Source of the DNA: Hydractinia symbiolongicarpus
Lineage: Eukaryota; Cnidaria; Hydrozoa; Anthoathecata; Hydractiniidae
Reading direction: 5' to 3'
Length of the DNA: 64,000 nucleotides
NCBI RefSeq assembly: GCF_029227915.1
Contig: NC_079876.1
Coordinates: 33,091,828 to 33,155,827 of the forward strand
Notes under the pieces: generated by a model
What the model saw: only the letters and a program-made list of their open reading frames with translations
Told to the model about the DNA's origin: nothing
Database searches by the model: none
Shown: positions 1 through 13,066 of the stretch, one piece after another
Layout: each line of letters begins with the position of its first letter
How positions within the stretch are numbered: the first letter of the stretch is position 1
Made by a program: the position numbers and the translations under genes

Positions 1-480
1 CCGAACGAATTTTTAAAATATTTTTTCACCACTAAAACGCATGAGACTTGTAGTTTTCAGAAATGTTTTCATTTTTGATGAGACGCTTAATGAAAGTGGT
101 TTACTCGCCGGCAAACGAAAACCCGCGATTTCCCGTAAATCACGGGCTTGGCCCGTGTAGTCGAATGTATACAAAGAAAGTACCATGTGAGTAAACTCAT
201 TTCCAAAACGATTTTTTAAATTATCTTTTCACCACTAAAACGCTTGAGACTTGTAGTTTTCAAAAATGTTTTCATTTTTGATGAGACGCTGAATAAAAGA
301 AGTTTAATCGCCGGCAAACGAAAACCCGCCATTTCCCGTAAACCCAGGACTCGGCCCGCATAGTCAAAAGTATACAAAGAAAGTACCCAGGGAGTAAACT
401 CATTTCCCGAACGATTTTTTAAATTATTTTTTCACCACTAAAGCCCATGAGACTTGTAGTTTTTAAAAATGTTTTCATTT
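1..480. repeat. Left edge: end of a family III-type block
   Basis: The first monomers carry GTGGTTTACTCGCC, CCATGTGAG, CGCTTGAG and AAAGCCCATGAG. These are the variants of the 22-52 kb family and not of the following block. The monomer at about 385-590 is hybrid: it begins with the family III AAAGCCC variant and ends with the family I GATAAGACG / AAACGCC variants. The switch is placed at about 450-490. Family III probably continues to the left of the window. Confidence 0.8.
141..157. other. GC-rich 7-bp hairpin, CACGGGC-TTG-GCCCGTG
   Basis: The seven-base arms are exact reverse complements around a TTG loop. Most type B monomers carry only the 5-bp version (CGGGC-TTG-GCCCG) or the 6-bp version (ACGGGC-TTG-GCCCGT). 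Here the base after CCCGT is G instead of A (GTGTAG instead of GTATAG), which adds the seventh pair. It lies in the first complete monomer of the left-edge family III block. Confidence 0.75.
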
Positions 481-510
481 TTGATAAGACGCAGAATAAA
501 AGAAGTTTAA

Positions 511-2539
511 ACGCCGGCAAACGAAAACCCGCGACTTCCCGTAAATCCCGGACTCGGCCCGTATAGTCAAAAGTATACAAAGAAAGTACCCAGGGAGTAA
601 ACTCATTTCCCGAACGATTTTTTAAAATATTTTTTCACCACTAAAACGCATGAGACTTTTAGTTTTCAAAAATGTTTTCAATTTTGATGAGACGCTGAAT
701 AAAAGAAGTTTAATCGCCGGCAAACGAAAACCCGCGATTTCCCGTAAATCCCGGGCTTGGCCCGTATAGTCGAATGTATACAAAAAAAGTACCCTGTGAG
801 TAAACTCATTTCCAAAACGATTTTTTAAATTATCTTTTCACCACTAAAACGCATGAGACTTGTAGTTTTCAAAAATGTTTTCATTTTTGATGAGATGGTG
901 AATAAAAGAAGTTTAATCGCCGGCAAACGAAAACCCGCCATTTCCCGTAAACCCCGGACTCGACCGGTATAGTCAAAAGTATACAAAGAAAGTACCCAGG
1001 GAGTAAACTCATTTCCCGAAGGATTTTTTATATTATTTTTTGACCACTAAACGCATGAGACTTGCAGTTTTCAAAAATATTTTCATATTTGATGGGACGC
1101 TGAATAAAAGAAGTTTAATCGCCGGCAAACGAAAATCCGCGATTTCCTGTAAATCCGGGACTCGGCCCGTATAATCAAAAGTATACAAAGAAAGTACCCA
1201 GGGAGTAAACTCATTTCCCGAACGATTTTTTAAATTTTTTTTGCACCACTAAAACGCATGAGACTTGTAGTTTTCAAAAATGTTTTCATTTTTGATGAGA
1301 CGCTTAATGAAAGAAGTTTAATCGCCGGAAAACGAAAACCCGCGATTTCCCGTAAATCCCGGGCTTGGCCCGTATAGTCGAATGTATACAAAGAAAGTAC
1401 CATGTGAGTAAACTCGTTTCCAGAACGATTTTTTAAATTATTTTTTCACCACTAAAATGCATAAGACTTGTAGTTTTTAAAAATGTTTTCATTTTTGATG
1501 AAACGCTGAATAAAAGAAGTTTAATCGCCGGCAAACGAAAACCCGCGATTTCCCGTAAATCCCGGCTTGGCCCGTATAGTCAAAAGTATACAAAGAAAGT
1601 ACCCAGGGAGTAAACTCATTTTCCGAACGATTTTTTAAATTCTTTTCTCACAACTACAACGCATGAGACTTGTAGTTTTTAAAAATGTTTTCATTTTTGA
1701 TGAGACGCTGAATAAAAGAAGTTTAATCGCCGGCAAACGAAAACCCGCCATTTCCCGTAAACCCCGGACTCGGCCGTATAGTCAAAAGTATACAAAGAAA
1801 GTACCCAGGGAGTAACCTCATTTTCCGAACGATTTTTTAAATTATTTTTTCACCACTACAACGCATGAGACTTGTAGTTTTGAAAATGTTTTCATTTTTG
1901 ATGAGACGGTTAATGAAAGAAGTTTAATCGCCGGCAATCGAAAACCCGCGATTTCCCGTAAATCCCGGGCTTGGCCCGTATAGTCGAATGTATACAAAGA
2001 AAGTACCCTGTGATTAAACTCATTTCCCGAACGATTTTTTAAATTATTTTTTCACCACTAAAACGCATGAGACTTGTAGTTTTCAGAAATGCTTTCATTT
2101 TTGATGAGACGCTTAATGAAAGTGGTTTAATCGCCAGCAAACGAAAACCCGCGATTTCCCGTAAATCCCGGGTTTGGCCCGTATAGTCGAATGTATACAA
2201 AGAAAGTATCCTGTGAGTAAACTCATTTCCAAAGCGATTTTTTAAATTATCTTTTCACCACTAAAACGCATGAGACTTGTAGTTTTCAAAAATGTTTTCA
2301 TTTTTGATGAGACGCTAAATAAAAAAAGTTTAATCGCCGGCAAACGAAAACCCGCCATTTCCCGTAAACCCCGGACTCGACCGGTATAGTCAAAAGTATA
2401 CAAAGAGAGTACCCAGGGAGTAAACTCATTTCTCGAACGATTTTTTATATTTTTTTTTTTTTTACCACTAAACGCATGAGACTTGTAGTTTTCAAAAATA
2501 TTTTCATATTTGATAAGACGCTGAATAAAAGAAGTTTAA
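511..2539. repeat. Family I HOR copy 1, 10 monomers (2029 bp)
   Basis: This is the fullest copy and the reference order for the family. GATGGG is at 1091, and the copy ends with the T-run monomer at 2450. It has a private change near 1240 (TTTTGCACCAC instead of TTTTTCACCAC). Confidence 0.88.
2450..2463. repeat. Homopolymer run of 14 T
   Basis: In the last monomer of family I copy 1, the usual T/A-rich block is replaced by TTATA followed by 14 T before ACCACTAAACG. Equal runs occur at 4277-4290 and 4889-4902, so the long tract was amplified with the unit. Confidence 0.9.
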
Positions 2540-4366
2540 ACGCCGGCAAACGAAAACCCGCGACTTCCCGTAAATCCCGGACTCGGCCCGTATAGTCAAA
2601 AGTATACAAAGAAAGTACCCAGGGAGTAAACTCATTTCCCGAACGATTTTTTAAAATATTTTTTCACCACTAAAACGCATGAGACTTTTAGTTTTCAAAA
2701 ATGTTTTCAATTTTGATGAGACGCTGAATAAAAGAAGTTTAATCGCCGGCAAACGAAAACCCGCGATTTCCCGTAAATCCCGGGCTTGGCCCGTATAGTC
2801 GAATGTATACAAAAAAAGTACCCTGTGAGTAAACTCATTTCCAAAACGATTTTTTAAATTATCTTTTCACCACTAAAACGCATGAGACTTGTAGTTTTCA
2901 AAAATGTTTTCATTTTTGATGAGACGCTGAATAAAAGAAGTTTAATCGCCGGCAAACGAAAACCCGCCATTTCCCGTAAACCCCGGACTCGACCGGTATA
3001 GTCAAAAGTATACAAAGAAAGTACCCAGGGAGTAAACTCATTTCCCGAACGATTTTTTATATTATTTTTTGACCACTAAACGCATGAGACTTGCAGTTTT
3101 CAAAAATATTTTCATATTTGATGGGACGCTGAATAAAAGAAGTTTAATCGCCGGCAAACGAAAATCCGCGATTTCCTGTAAATCCGGGACTCGGCCCGTA
3201 TAATCAAAAGTATACAAAGAAAGTACCCAGGGAGTAAACTCATTTCCCGAACGATTTTTTAAATTTTTTTTTCACCACTAAAACGCATGAGACTTGTAGT
3301 TTTCAAAAATGTTTTCATTTTTGATGAGACGCTTAATGAAAGAAGTTTAATTGCCGGAAAACGAAAACCCGCGATTTCCCGTAAATCACGGGCTTGGCCC
3401 GTATAGTCGAATGTATACAAAGAAAGTACCATGTGAGTAAACTCGTTTCCAGAACGATTTTTTAAATTATTTTTTCACCACTAAAATGCATAAGACTTGT
3501 AGTTTTTAAAAATGTTTTCATTTTTGATGAAACGCTGAATAAAAGAAGTTTAATCGCCGGCAAACGAAAACCCGCGATTTCCCGTAAATCCCGGCTTGGC
3601 CCGTATAGTCAAAAGTATACAAAGAAAGTACCCAGGGAGTAAACTCATTTTCCGAACGATTTTTTAAATTCTTTTCTCACAACTACAACGCATGAGACTT
3701 GTAGTTTTTAAAAATGTTTTCATTTTTGATGAGACGCTGAATAAAAGAAGTTGAATCGCCGGCAAACGAAAACCCGCCATTTCCCGTAAACCCCGGACTC
3801 GGCCGTATAGTCAAAAGTATACAAAGAAAGTACCCAGGGAGTAACCTCATTTTCCGAACGATTTTTTAAATTATTTTTTCACCACTACAACGCATGAGAC
3901 TTGTAGTTTTCAAAAATGTTATCATTTTTGATGAGACGGTTAATGAAAGAAGTTTAATCGCCGGAAATCGAAAACCCGCGATTTCCCGTAAATCCCGGGC
4001 TTGGCCCGTATAGTCGAATGTATACAAAGAAAGTACCCTGTGATTAAACTAATTTCCCGAACGATTTTTTAAATTATTTTTTCACCACTAAAACGCATGA
4101 GACTTGTAGTTTTCAGAAATGTTTTCATTTTTGATGAGACGCTAAATAAAAGAAGTTTAATCGCCGGCAAACGAAAACCCGCCATTTCCCGTAAACCCCG
4201 GACTCGACCGGTATAGTCAAAAGTATACAAAGAGAGTACCCAGGGAGTAAACTCATTTCTCGAACGATTTTTTATATTTTTTTTTTTTTTACCACTAAAC
4301 GCATGAGACTTGTAGTTTTCAAAAATATTTTCATATTTGATAAGACGCTGAATAAAAGAAGTTTAA
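2540..4366. repeat. Family I HOR copy 2, 9 monomers (1827 bp)
   Basis: It follows the order of copy 1 until about 4125-4145. There a CAGAAATG monomer of the GTGGTTTAATCGCC class joins directly to the GCTAAATAAAAG tail of the next monomer. One monomer is lost at that fusion, as expected from unequal exchange in register. Confidence 0.88.
4277..4290. repeat. Homopolymer run of 14 T
   Basis: Counterpart of the run at 2450 in the closing monomer of family I copy 2. Confidence 0.9.
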
Positions 4367-4978
4367 ACGCCGGCAAACGAAAACCCGCGACTTCCCGTAA
4401 ATCCCGGACTCGGCCCGTATAGTCAAAAGTATACAAAGAAAGTACCCAGGGAGTAAACTCATTTCCCGAACGATTTTTTAAAATATTTTTTCACCACTAA
4501 AACGCATGAGACTTTTAGTTTTCAAAAATGTTTTCAATTTTGATGAGACGCTGAATAAAAGAAGTTTAATCGCCGGCAAACGAAAACCCGCGATTTCCCG
4601 TAAATCCCGGGCTTGGCCCGTATAGTCGAATGTATACAAAGAAAGTATCCTGTGAGTAAACTCATTTCCAAAGCGATTTTTTAAATTATCTTTTCACCAC
4701 TAAAACGCATGAGACTTGTAGTTTTCAAAAATGTTTTCATTTTTGATGAGACGCTAAATAAAAAAAGTTTAATCGCCGGCAAACGAAAACCCGCCATTTC
4801 CCGTAAACCCCGGACTCGACCGGTATAGTCAAAAGTATACAAAGAGAGTACCCAGGGAGTAAACTCATTTCTCGAACGATTTTTTATATTTTTTTTTTTT
4901 TTACCACTAAACGCATGAGACTTGTAGTTTTCAAAAATATTTTCATATTTGATAAGACGCTGAATAAAAGAAGTTTAA
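4367..4978. repeat. Family I HOR copy 3, 3 monomers (612 bp)
   Basis: Only the first two monomer classes and the last remain. The GACTTTTAG monomer is fused near 4630-4645 to the tail that leads into the TCCAAAGCG class (AAGTATCCTGTGAG). About seven monomers are missing relative to copy 1. Confidence 0.87.
4889..4902. repeat. Homopolymer run of 14 T
   Basis: Counterpart of the run at 2450 in the closing monomer of family I copy 3. Shorter relatives occur in the family II GATTGG monomers. Confidence 0.9.
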
Positions 4979-6395
4979 ACGCCGGCAAACGAAAACCCGC
5001 GACTTCCCGTAAATCCCGGACTCGGCCCGTATAGTCAAAAGTATACAAAGAAAGTACCCAGGGAGTAAACTCATTTCCCGAACGATTTTTTAAAATATTT
5101 TTTCACCACTAAAACGCATGAGACTTTTAGTTTTCAAAAATGTTTTCAATTTTGATGAGACGCTGAATAAAAGAAGTTTAATCGCCGGCAAACGAAAACC
5201 CGCGATTTCCCGTAAATCCCGGGCTTGGCCCGTATAGTCGAATGTATACAAAAAAAGTACCCTGTGAGTAAACTCATTTCCAAAACGATTTTTTAAATTA
5301 TCTTTTCACCACTAAAACGCATGAGACTTGTAGTTTTCAAAAATGTTTTCATTTTTGATGAGACGCTGAATAAAAGAAGTTTAATCGCCGGCAAACGAAA
5401 ACCCGCCATTTCCCGTAAACCCCGGACTCGACCGGTATAGTCAAAAGTATACAAAGAAAGTACCCAGGGAGTAAACTCATTTCCCGAACGATTTTTTATA
5501 TTATTTTTTGACCACTAAACGCATGAGACTTGCAGTTTTCAAAAATATTTTCATATTTGATGGGACGCTGAATAAAAGAAGTTTAATCGCCGGCAAACGA
5601 AAATCCGCGATTTCCTGTAAATCCGGGACTCGGCCCGTATAATCAAAAGTATACAAAGAAAGTACCCAGGGAGTAAACTCATTTCCCGAACGATTTTTTA
5701 AATTTTTTTTTCACCACTAAAACGCATGAGACTTGTAGTTTTCAAAAATGTTTTCATTTTTGATGAGACGCTTAATGAAAGAAGTTTAATCGCCGGAAAA
5801 CGAAAACCCGCGATTTCCCGTAAATCACGGGCTTGGCCCGTATAGTCGAATGTATACAAAGAAAGTACCATGTGAGTAAACTCGTTTCCAGAACGATTTT
5901 TTAAATTATTTTTTCACCACTAAAATGCATAAGACTTGTAGTTTTTAAAAATGTTTTCATTTTTGATGAAACGCTGAATAAAAGAAGTTTAATCGCCGGC
6001 AAACGAAAACCCGCGATTTCCCGTAAATCCCGGCTTGGCCCGTATAGTCAAAAGTATACAAAGAAAGTACCCAGGGAGTAAACTCATTTTCCGAACGATT
6101 TTTTAAATTCTTTTCTCACAACTACAACGCATGAGACTTGTAGTTTTTAAAAATGTTTTCATTTTTGATGAGACGCTGAATAAAAGAAGTTGAATCGCCG
6201 GCAAACGAAAACCCGCCATTTCCCGTAAACCCCGGACTCGGCCGTATAGTCAAAAGTATACAAAGAAAGTACCCAGGGAGTAACCTCATTTTCCGAACGA
6301 TTTTTTAAATTATTTTTTCACCACTAAACGCATGAGACTTGTAGTTTTCAAAAATATTTTCATATTTGATAAGACGCTGAATAAAAGAAGTTTAA
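4979..6395. repeat. Family I HOR copy 4, 7 monomers (1417 bp)
   Basis: The order is intact through the CACAACTACAACG monomer near 6120. At about 6325-6330 a normal T/A-rich block joins directly to the CACTAAACG / GATAAGACG monomer, which removes three monomers. This same fused joint is the left limit of the long duplication found again at 14.25 kb. Confidence 0.87.
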
Positions 6396-9300
6396 ACGCC
6401 GGCAAACGAAAACCCGCGACTTCCCGTAAATCCCGGACTCGGCCCGTATAGTCAAAAGTATACAAAGAAAGTACCCAGGGAGTAAACTCATTTCCCGAAC
6501 GATTTTTTAAAATATTTTTTCACCACTAAAACGCATGAGACTTTTAGTTTTCAAAAATGTTTTCAATTTTGATGAGACGCTGAATAAAAGAAGTTTAATC
6601 GCCGGCAAACGAAAACCCGCGATTTCCCGTAAATCCCGGGCTTGGCCCGTATAGTCGAATGTATACAAAAAAAGTACCCTGTGAGTAAACTCATTTCCAA
6701 AACGATTTTTTAAATTATCTTTTCACCACTAAAACGCATGAGACTTGTAGTTTTCAAAAATGTTTTCATTTTTGATGAGACGCTGAATAAAAGAAGTTTA
6801 ATCGCCGGCAAACGAAAACCCGCCATTTCCCGTAAACCCCGGACTCGACCGGTATAGTCAAAAGTATACAAAGAAAGTACCCAGGGAGTAAACTCATTTC
6901 CCGAACGATTTTTTATATTATTTTTTGACCACTAAACGCATGAGACTTGCAGTTTTCAAAAATATTTTCATATTTGATGGGACGCTGAATAAAAGAAGTT
7001 TAATCGCCGGCAAACGAAAATCCGCAATTTCCTGTAAATCCGGGACTCGGCCCGTATAATCAAAAGTATACAAAGAAAGTACCCAGGGAGTAAACTCATT
7101 TCCCGAACGATTTTTTAAATTTTTTTTTCACCACTAAAACGCATGAGACTTGTAGTTTTCAAAAATGTTTTCATTTTTGATGAGACGCTTAATGAAAGAA
7201 GTTTAATCGCCGGAAAACGAAAACCCGCGATTTCCCGTAAATCCATGGCTTGGCCCGTATAGTCCAATGTATACAAAGAAAGTACCATGTGAGTAAACTC
7301 GTTTCCAGAACGATTTTTTAAATTATTTTTTCACCACTAAAATGCATAAGACTTGTAGTTTTTAAAAATGTTTTCATTTTTGATGAAACGCTGAATAAAA
7401 GAAGTTTAATCGCCGGCAAACGAAAACCCGCGATTTCCCGTAAATCCCGGCTTGGCCCGTATAGTCAAAAGTATACAAAGAAAGTACCCAGGGAGTAAAC
7501 TCATTTTCCGAACGATTTTTTAAATTCTTTTCTCACAACTACAACGCATGAGACTTGTAGTTTTTAAAAATGTTTTCATTTTTGATGAGACGCTGAATAA
7601 AAGAAGTTTAATCGCCGGCAAACGAAAACCCGCCATTTCCCGTAAACCCCGGACTCGGCCGTATAGTCAAAAGTATACAAAGAAAGTACCCAGGGAGTAA
7701 CCTCATTTTCCGAACGATTTTTTAAATTATTTTTTCACCACTACAACGCATGAGACTTGTAGTTTTCAAAAATGTTTTCATTTTTGATGAGACGGTTAAT
7801 GAAAGAAGTTTAATCGCCGGCAATCAAAAACCCGCGATTTCCCGTAAATCCCGGGCTTGGCCCGTATAGTCGAATGTATACAAAAAAAGTACCCTGTGAT
7901 TAAACTAATTTCCCGAACGATTTTTTAAATTATTTTTTCACCACTAAAACGCATGAGACTTGTAGTTTTCAGAAATGCTTTCATTTTTGATGAGACGCTT
8001 AATGAAAGTGGTTTAATCGCCAGCAAACGAAAACCCGCGATTTCCCGTAAATCCCGGGTTTGGCCCGTTTAGTCGAATGTATACAAAGAAAGTATCCTGT
8101 GAGTAAACTCATTTCCAAAGCGATTTTTTAAATTATCTTTTCACCACTAAAACGCATGAGACTTGTAGTTTTCAAAAATGTTTTCATTTTTGATGAGACG
8201 CTAAATAAAAGAAGTTTAATCGCCGGCAAACGAAAACCCGCCATTTCCCGTAAACCCCGGACTCGACCGGTATAGTCAAAAGTATACAAAGAGAGTACCC
8301 AGGGAGTAAACTCATTTCTCGAACGATTTTTTAAATTATTTTTTCACCACTAAAACGCATGAGACTTGTAGTTTTCAAAAATATTTTCATTTTTGATGAG
8401 ACGCTTAATGAAAGAGGTTTAATCGCCGGCAAACGAAATCCCGCGTTTTCCCGTAAATCCGGGGCTTGGCCCGTATAGTCGAATGTATACAAAGAAAGTA
8501 CCCAGGGAGTAAACTCATTTCCCGAACGGTTTTTTAAATTTTTTTTTCACCACTAAAACGCATGAGACTTGTAGTTTTTAAAAATGTTTTCATTTTTGAT
8601 GAGACGCTTAATGAAAGAGGTTTAATCGCCGGAAAACGAAAACCCGCGATTTCCAGTAAATCCCGGGCTTGGCCCGTATAGTCGAATGTATACAAAGAAA
8701 GTACCATGTGAGTAAACTCGTTTCCAGAACGATTTTTTAAATTATTTTTTCACCACTTAAATGCATAAGACTTGTAGTTTTTAAAAATGTTTTCATTTTT
8801 GATGAAACGCTGAATAAAAGAAGTTTAATCGCCGGCAAACGAAAACCCGCGATTTCCCGTAAATCCCGGCTTGGCCCGTATAGTCAAAAGTATACAAAGA
8901 AAATACCCAGGGAGTAACCTCATTTTCCGAACGATTTTTTAAATTATTTTTTCACCACTACAACGCATGAGACTTGTAGTTTTTAAAAATGTTTTCATTT
9001 TTGATGACACGCTAAATAAAAGAAGTTTAATCGCCGGCAAACGAAAACCCGCCATTTCCCGTAAACACCGGACTCGACCGGTATAGTCAAAAGTATACAA
9101 AGAAAGTACCCAGGGAGTAAACTCATTTCTCGAACGATTTTTTATATTTTTTTTTTTTACCACTAAACGCATGAGACTTGTAGTTTTCAAAAATATTTTC
9201 ATATTTGATTGGACGCTGAATAAAAGATGTTTAATCGCCGGCAAACGAAAATCCGCGATTTCCCGTAAATCCCGGACTCAGCCCGTATAATCAAAAGTAT

Positions 9301-9818
9301 ACAAAGAAAGTACCCAGGGAGTAAACTCATTTCCCGAACGATTTTTTAAATTATTTTTTCACCACTAAAACGCATGAGACTTGTAGTTTTCAAAAATATT
9401 TTCATTTTTGATGAGACGCTTAATGAAAGAGGTTTAATCGCCGGCAAACGAAATCCCGCGTTTTCCCGTAAATCCGGGGCTTGGCCCGTATAGTCGAATG
9501 TATACAAAGAAAGTACCCAGGGAGTAAACTCATTTCCCGAACGGTTTTTTAAATTTTTTTTTCACCACTAAAACGCATGAGACTTGTAGTTTTTAAAAAT
9601 GTTTTCATTTTTGATGAGACGCTTAATGAAAGAGGTTTAATCGCCGGAAAACGAAAACCCGCGATTTCCCGTAAATCCCGGGCTTGGCCCGTATAGTCGA
9701 ATGTATACAAAGAAAGTACCATGTGAGTAAACTCGTTTCCAGAACGATTTTTTAAATTATTTTTTCACCACTTAAATGCATAAGACTTGTAGTTTTTAAA
9801 AATGTTTTCATTTTTGAT
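6330..9818. repeat. Long-range duplication, member 1 (about 3.49 kb)
   Basis: This segment spans the family I/II junction. It recurs at 14245-17733 at a constant offset of 7915 bp, measured at four separate markers (6396, 6976, 8939 and 9207). The two members share rare private changes, including CCATGGC near 7241 and the fused joint at 6330, so the copy is recent. Confidence 0.9.
6396..8330. repeat. Family I HOR copy 5, near-complete
   Basis: The first nine classes are present, but the T-run monomer that should close the unit is replaced by family II monomers from about 8330. Private changes include CCATGGC with TCCAATG near 7241-7268. That pair of changes is also present in the copy at 15.16 kb. 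Confidence 0.87.
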
Positions 9819-11441
9819 GAGACGCTTAATGAAAGAGGTTTAATCGCCGGCAAACGAAATCCCGCGATTTCCCGTAAATACCGGGCTTGGCCCGTATAGT
9901 CGAATGTATACAAAGAAAGTACCCAAGGAGTAAACTCATTTCCCGAACGAATTTTTAATTTTTTTTTTCACCACTAAAACGCATGAGATTTGTAGTTTTC
10001 AAAAATGTTTTCATTTTTGATGAGACGCTGAATAAAAGCAGTTTAATCGCCGGTAAACGAAAACCCGCCATTTCCCGTAAACCCCGGACTCGGCCCGTAT
10101 AGTCAAAAGTATACAAAGAATTTACCCAGGGAGTAAACTCATTTTCCGAACGATTTTTTAAATTATTTTCTCACCACTACAACGCATGAGACTTGTAGTT
10201 TTTAAAAATGTTTTCATTTTTGATGAGACGCTGAATAAAAGAAGTTTAATCGCCGGCAAACGAAAACCCGCCATTTCCCGTAAACCCCGGACTCGGTTCG
10301 TATAGTCAAAAGTATACAAAGAAAGTACCCAGGGAGTAAACTCATTTTCCGAACGATTTTTTAAATTATTTTTTCACCACTACAACGCATGAGACTTTTA
10401 GTTTTCAAAACTGTTTTCATTTTTGATGAGACGCTTAATGAAAGAGGTTTAATCGCCGGCAAACGAAATCCCGCGATTTCCCGTAAATACCGGGCTTGGC
10501 CCGTATAGTCGAATGTATACAAAGAAAGTACCCAAGGAGTAAACTCATTTCCCGAACGAATTTTTAATTTTTTTTTTCACCACTAAAACGCATGAGATTT
10601 GTAGTTTTCAAAAATGTTTTCATTTTTGATGAGACGGTTAATGAAAGCAGTTTAATCGCCGGCAATCGAAAACCCGCCATTTCCCGTAAATCCCGGGCTT
10701 GGCCCGTATAGTCGAATGTATACAAAGAAAGTACCCAGGGAGTAACCTCATTTTCCGAACGATTTTTTAAATTATTTTTTCACCACTACAACGCATGAGA
10801 CTTTTAGTTTTCAAAACTGTTTTCATTTTTGATGAGACGCTTAATGAAAGAGGTTTAATCGCCGGCAAACGAAATCCCGCGATTTCCCGTAAATACCGGG
10901 CTTGGCCCGTATAGTCGAATGTATACAAAGAAAGTACCCAAGGAGTAAACTCATTTCCCGAACGAATTTTTAATTTTTTTTTTCACCACTAAAACGCATG
11001 AGATTTGTAGTTTTCAAAAATGTTTTCATTTTTGATGAGACGGTTAATGAAAGCAGTTTAATCGCCGGCAATCGAAAACCCGCGATTTCCCGTAAATCCC
11101 GGGCTTGGCCCGTATAGTCGAATGTATACAAAGAAAGTACCCAGGGAGTAACCTCATTTTCCGAACGATTTTTTAAATTATTTTTTCACCACTACAACGC
11201 ATGAGACTTGTAGTTTTCAAAAATGTTTTCATTTTTGATGAGACGGTTAATGAAAGAAGTTTAATCGCCGGCAATCGAAAACCCGCGATTTCCCGTAAAT
11301 CCCGGGCTTGGCCCGTATAGTCGAATGTATACAAAGAAAGTACCCAGGGAGTAAACTCATTTCTCGAACGATTTTTTATATATTTTTTTTTTTACCACTA
11401 AACGCATGAGACTTGTAGTTTTCAAAAATATTTTCATATTT
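9207..11441. repeat. Family II unit, 11 monomers (2235 bp)
   Basis: It starts at the GATTGG monomer that ends in GACTCAGCCCG. It contains an internal two-monomer duplication: the GACTTTTAG / AAAACTG monomer and its successor with AAGGAG occur at 10395 and again 406 bp later. The equivalent GATTGG monomer at 17122 is part of the long duplication. Confidence 0.85.
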
Positions 11442-13066
11442 GATTGGACGCTGAATAAAAGAAGTTTAATCGCCGGCAAACGAAATCCCGCGTTTTCCCG
11501 TAAATCCGGGGCTTGGCCCGTATAGTCGAATGTATACAAAGAAAGTACCCAGGGAGTAAACTCATTTCCCGAACGGTTTTTTAAATTTTTTTTTCACCAC
11601 TAAAACGCATGAGACTTGTAGTTTTTAAAAATGTTTTCATTTTTGATGAGACGCTTAATGAAAGAGGTTTAATCGCCGGAAAACGAAAACCCGCGATTTC
11701 CCGTAAATCCCGGGCTTGGCCCGTATAGTCGAATGTATACAAAGAAAGTACCATGTGAGTAAACTCGTTTCCAGAACGATTTTTTAAATTATTTTTTCAC
11801 CACTTAAATGCATAAGACTTGTAGTTTTTAAAAATGTTTTCATTTTTGATGAAACGCTGAATAAAAGAAGTTTAATCGCCGGCAAACGAAAACCCGCGAT
11901 TTCCCGTAAATCCCGGCTTGGCCCGTATAGTCAAAAGTATACAAAGAAAGTACCCAGGGAGTAAACTCATTTCCCGAACGATTTTTTAAATTATTTTTTC
12001 ACCACTAAAACGCACGAGACTTGTAGTTTTCAAAAATGTTTTCATTTTTGATGAGACGCTGAATAAAAGCAGTTTAATCGCCGGTAAACGAAAACCCGCC
12101 ATTTCCCGTAAACCCCGGACTCGGCCCGTATAGTCAAAAGTATACAAAGAATTTACCCAGGGAGTAAACTCATTTTCCGAACGATTTTTTAAATTATTTT
12201 CTCACCACTACAACGCATGAGACTTGTAGTTTTTAAAAATGTTTTCATTTTTGATGAGACGCTGAATAAAAGAAGTTTAATCGCCGGCAAACGAAAACCC
12301 GCCATTTCCCGTAAACCCCGGACTCGGTCCGTATAGTCAAAAGTATACAAAGAAAGTACCCAGGGAGTAAACTCATTTTCCGAACGATTTTTTAAATTAT
12401 TTTTTCACCACTACAACGCATGAGACTTTTAGTTTTCAAAACTGTTTTCATTTTTGATGAGACGCTTAATGAAAGAGGTTTAATCGCCGGCAAACGAAAT
12501 CCCGCGATTTCCCGTAAATACCGGGCTTGGCCCGTATAGTCGAATGTATACAAAGAAAGTACCCAAGGAGTAAACTCATTTCCCGAACGAATTTTTAATT
12601 TTTTTTTTCACCACTAAAACGCATGAGATTTGTAGTTTTCAAAAATGTTTTCATTTTTGATGAGACGGTTAATGAAAGCAGTTTAATCGCCGGCAATCGA
12701 AAACCCGCGATTTCCCGTAAATCCCGGGCTTGGCCCGTATAGTCGAATGTATACAAAGAAAGTACCCAGGGAGTAACCTCATTTTCCGAACGATTTTTTA
12801 AATTATTTTTTCACCACTACAACGCATGAGACTTGTAGTTTTCAAAAATGTTTTCATTTTTGATGAGACGGTTAATGAAAGAAGTTTAATCGCCGGCAAT
12901 CGAAAACCCGCGATTTCCCGTAAATCCCGGGCTTGGCCCGTATAGTCGAATGTATACAAAGAAAGTACCCAGGGAGTAAACTCATTTCTCGAACGATTTT
13001 TTATATATTTTTTTTTTTACCACTAAACGCATGAGACTTGTAGTTTTCAAAAATATTTTCATATTT
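11442..13066. repeat. Family II unit, 8 monomers (1625 bp)
   Basis: The GATTGG monomer here is a fusion. Its left part matches the 9207 monomer, but from about GTTTAATCGCCGGC onward it matches the next monomer of that unit (AAATCCCGCGTTTTCCCG, GGGGCTTGG). One monomer has therefore been removed. The same fused form begins the copies at 13067 and 18950. Confidence 0.86.

Larger units (their letters stand above)
480..8330. repeat. Family I block: 10-monomer HOR and shortened derivatives
   Basis: The block is defined by an ordered series of distinguishable monomers: AAACGCC; GACTTTTAG; CGACCGGT; TTGCAG with GATGGGACG; CCGGAAAACG; TGCATAAG; CACAACTACAACG; ACGGTTAATG with GGCAATCG; GTGGTTTAATCGCCAGC; and a long T-run monomer with GATAAGACG. 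Starts of the AAACGCC monomer fall at 511, 2540, 4367, 4979 and 6396. In all copies that retain it, the GATGGG monomer lies exactly 580 bp after that start. Confidence 0.9.
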
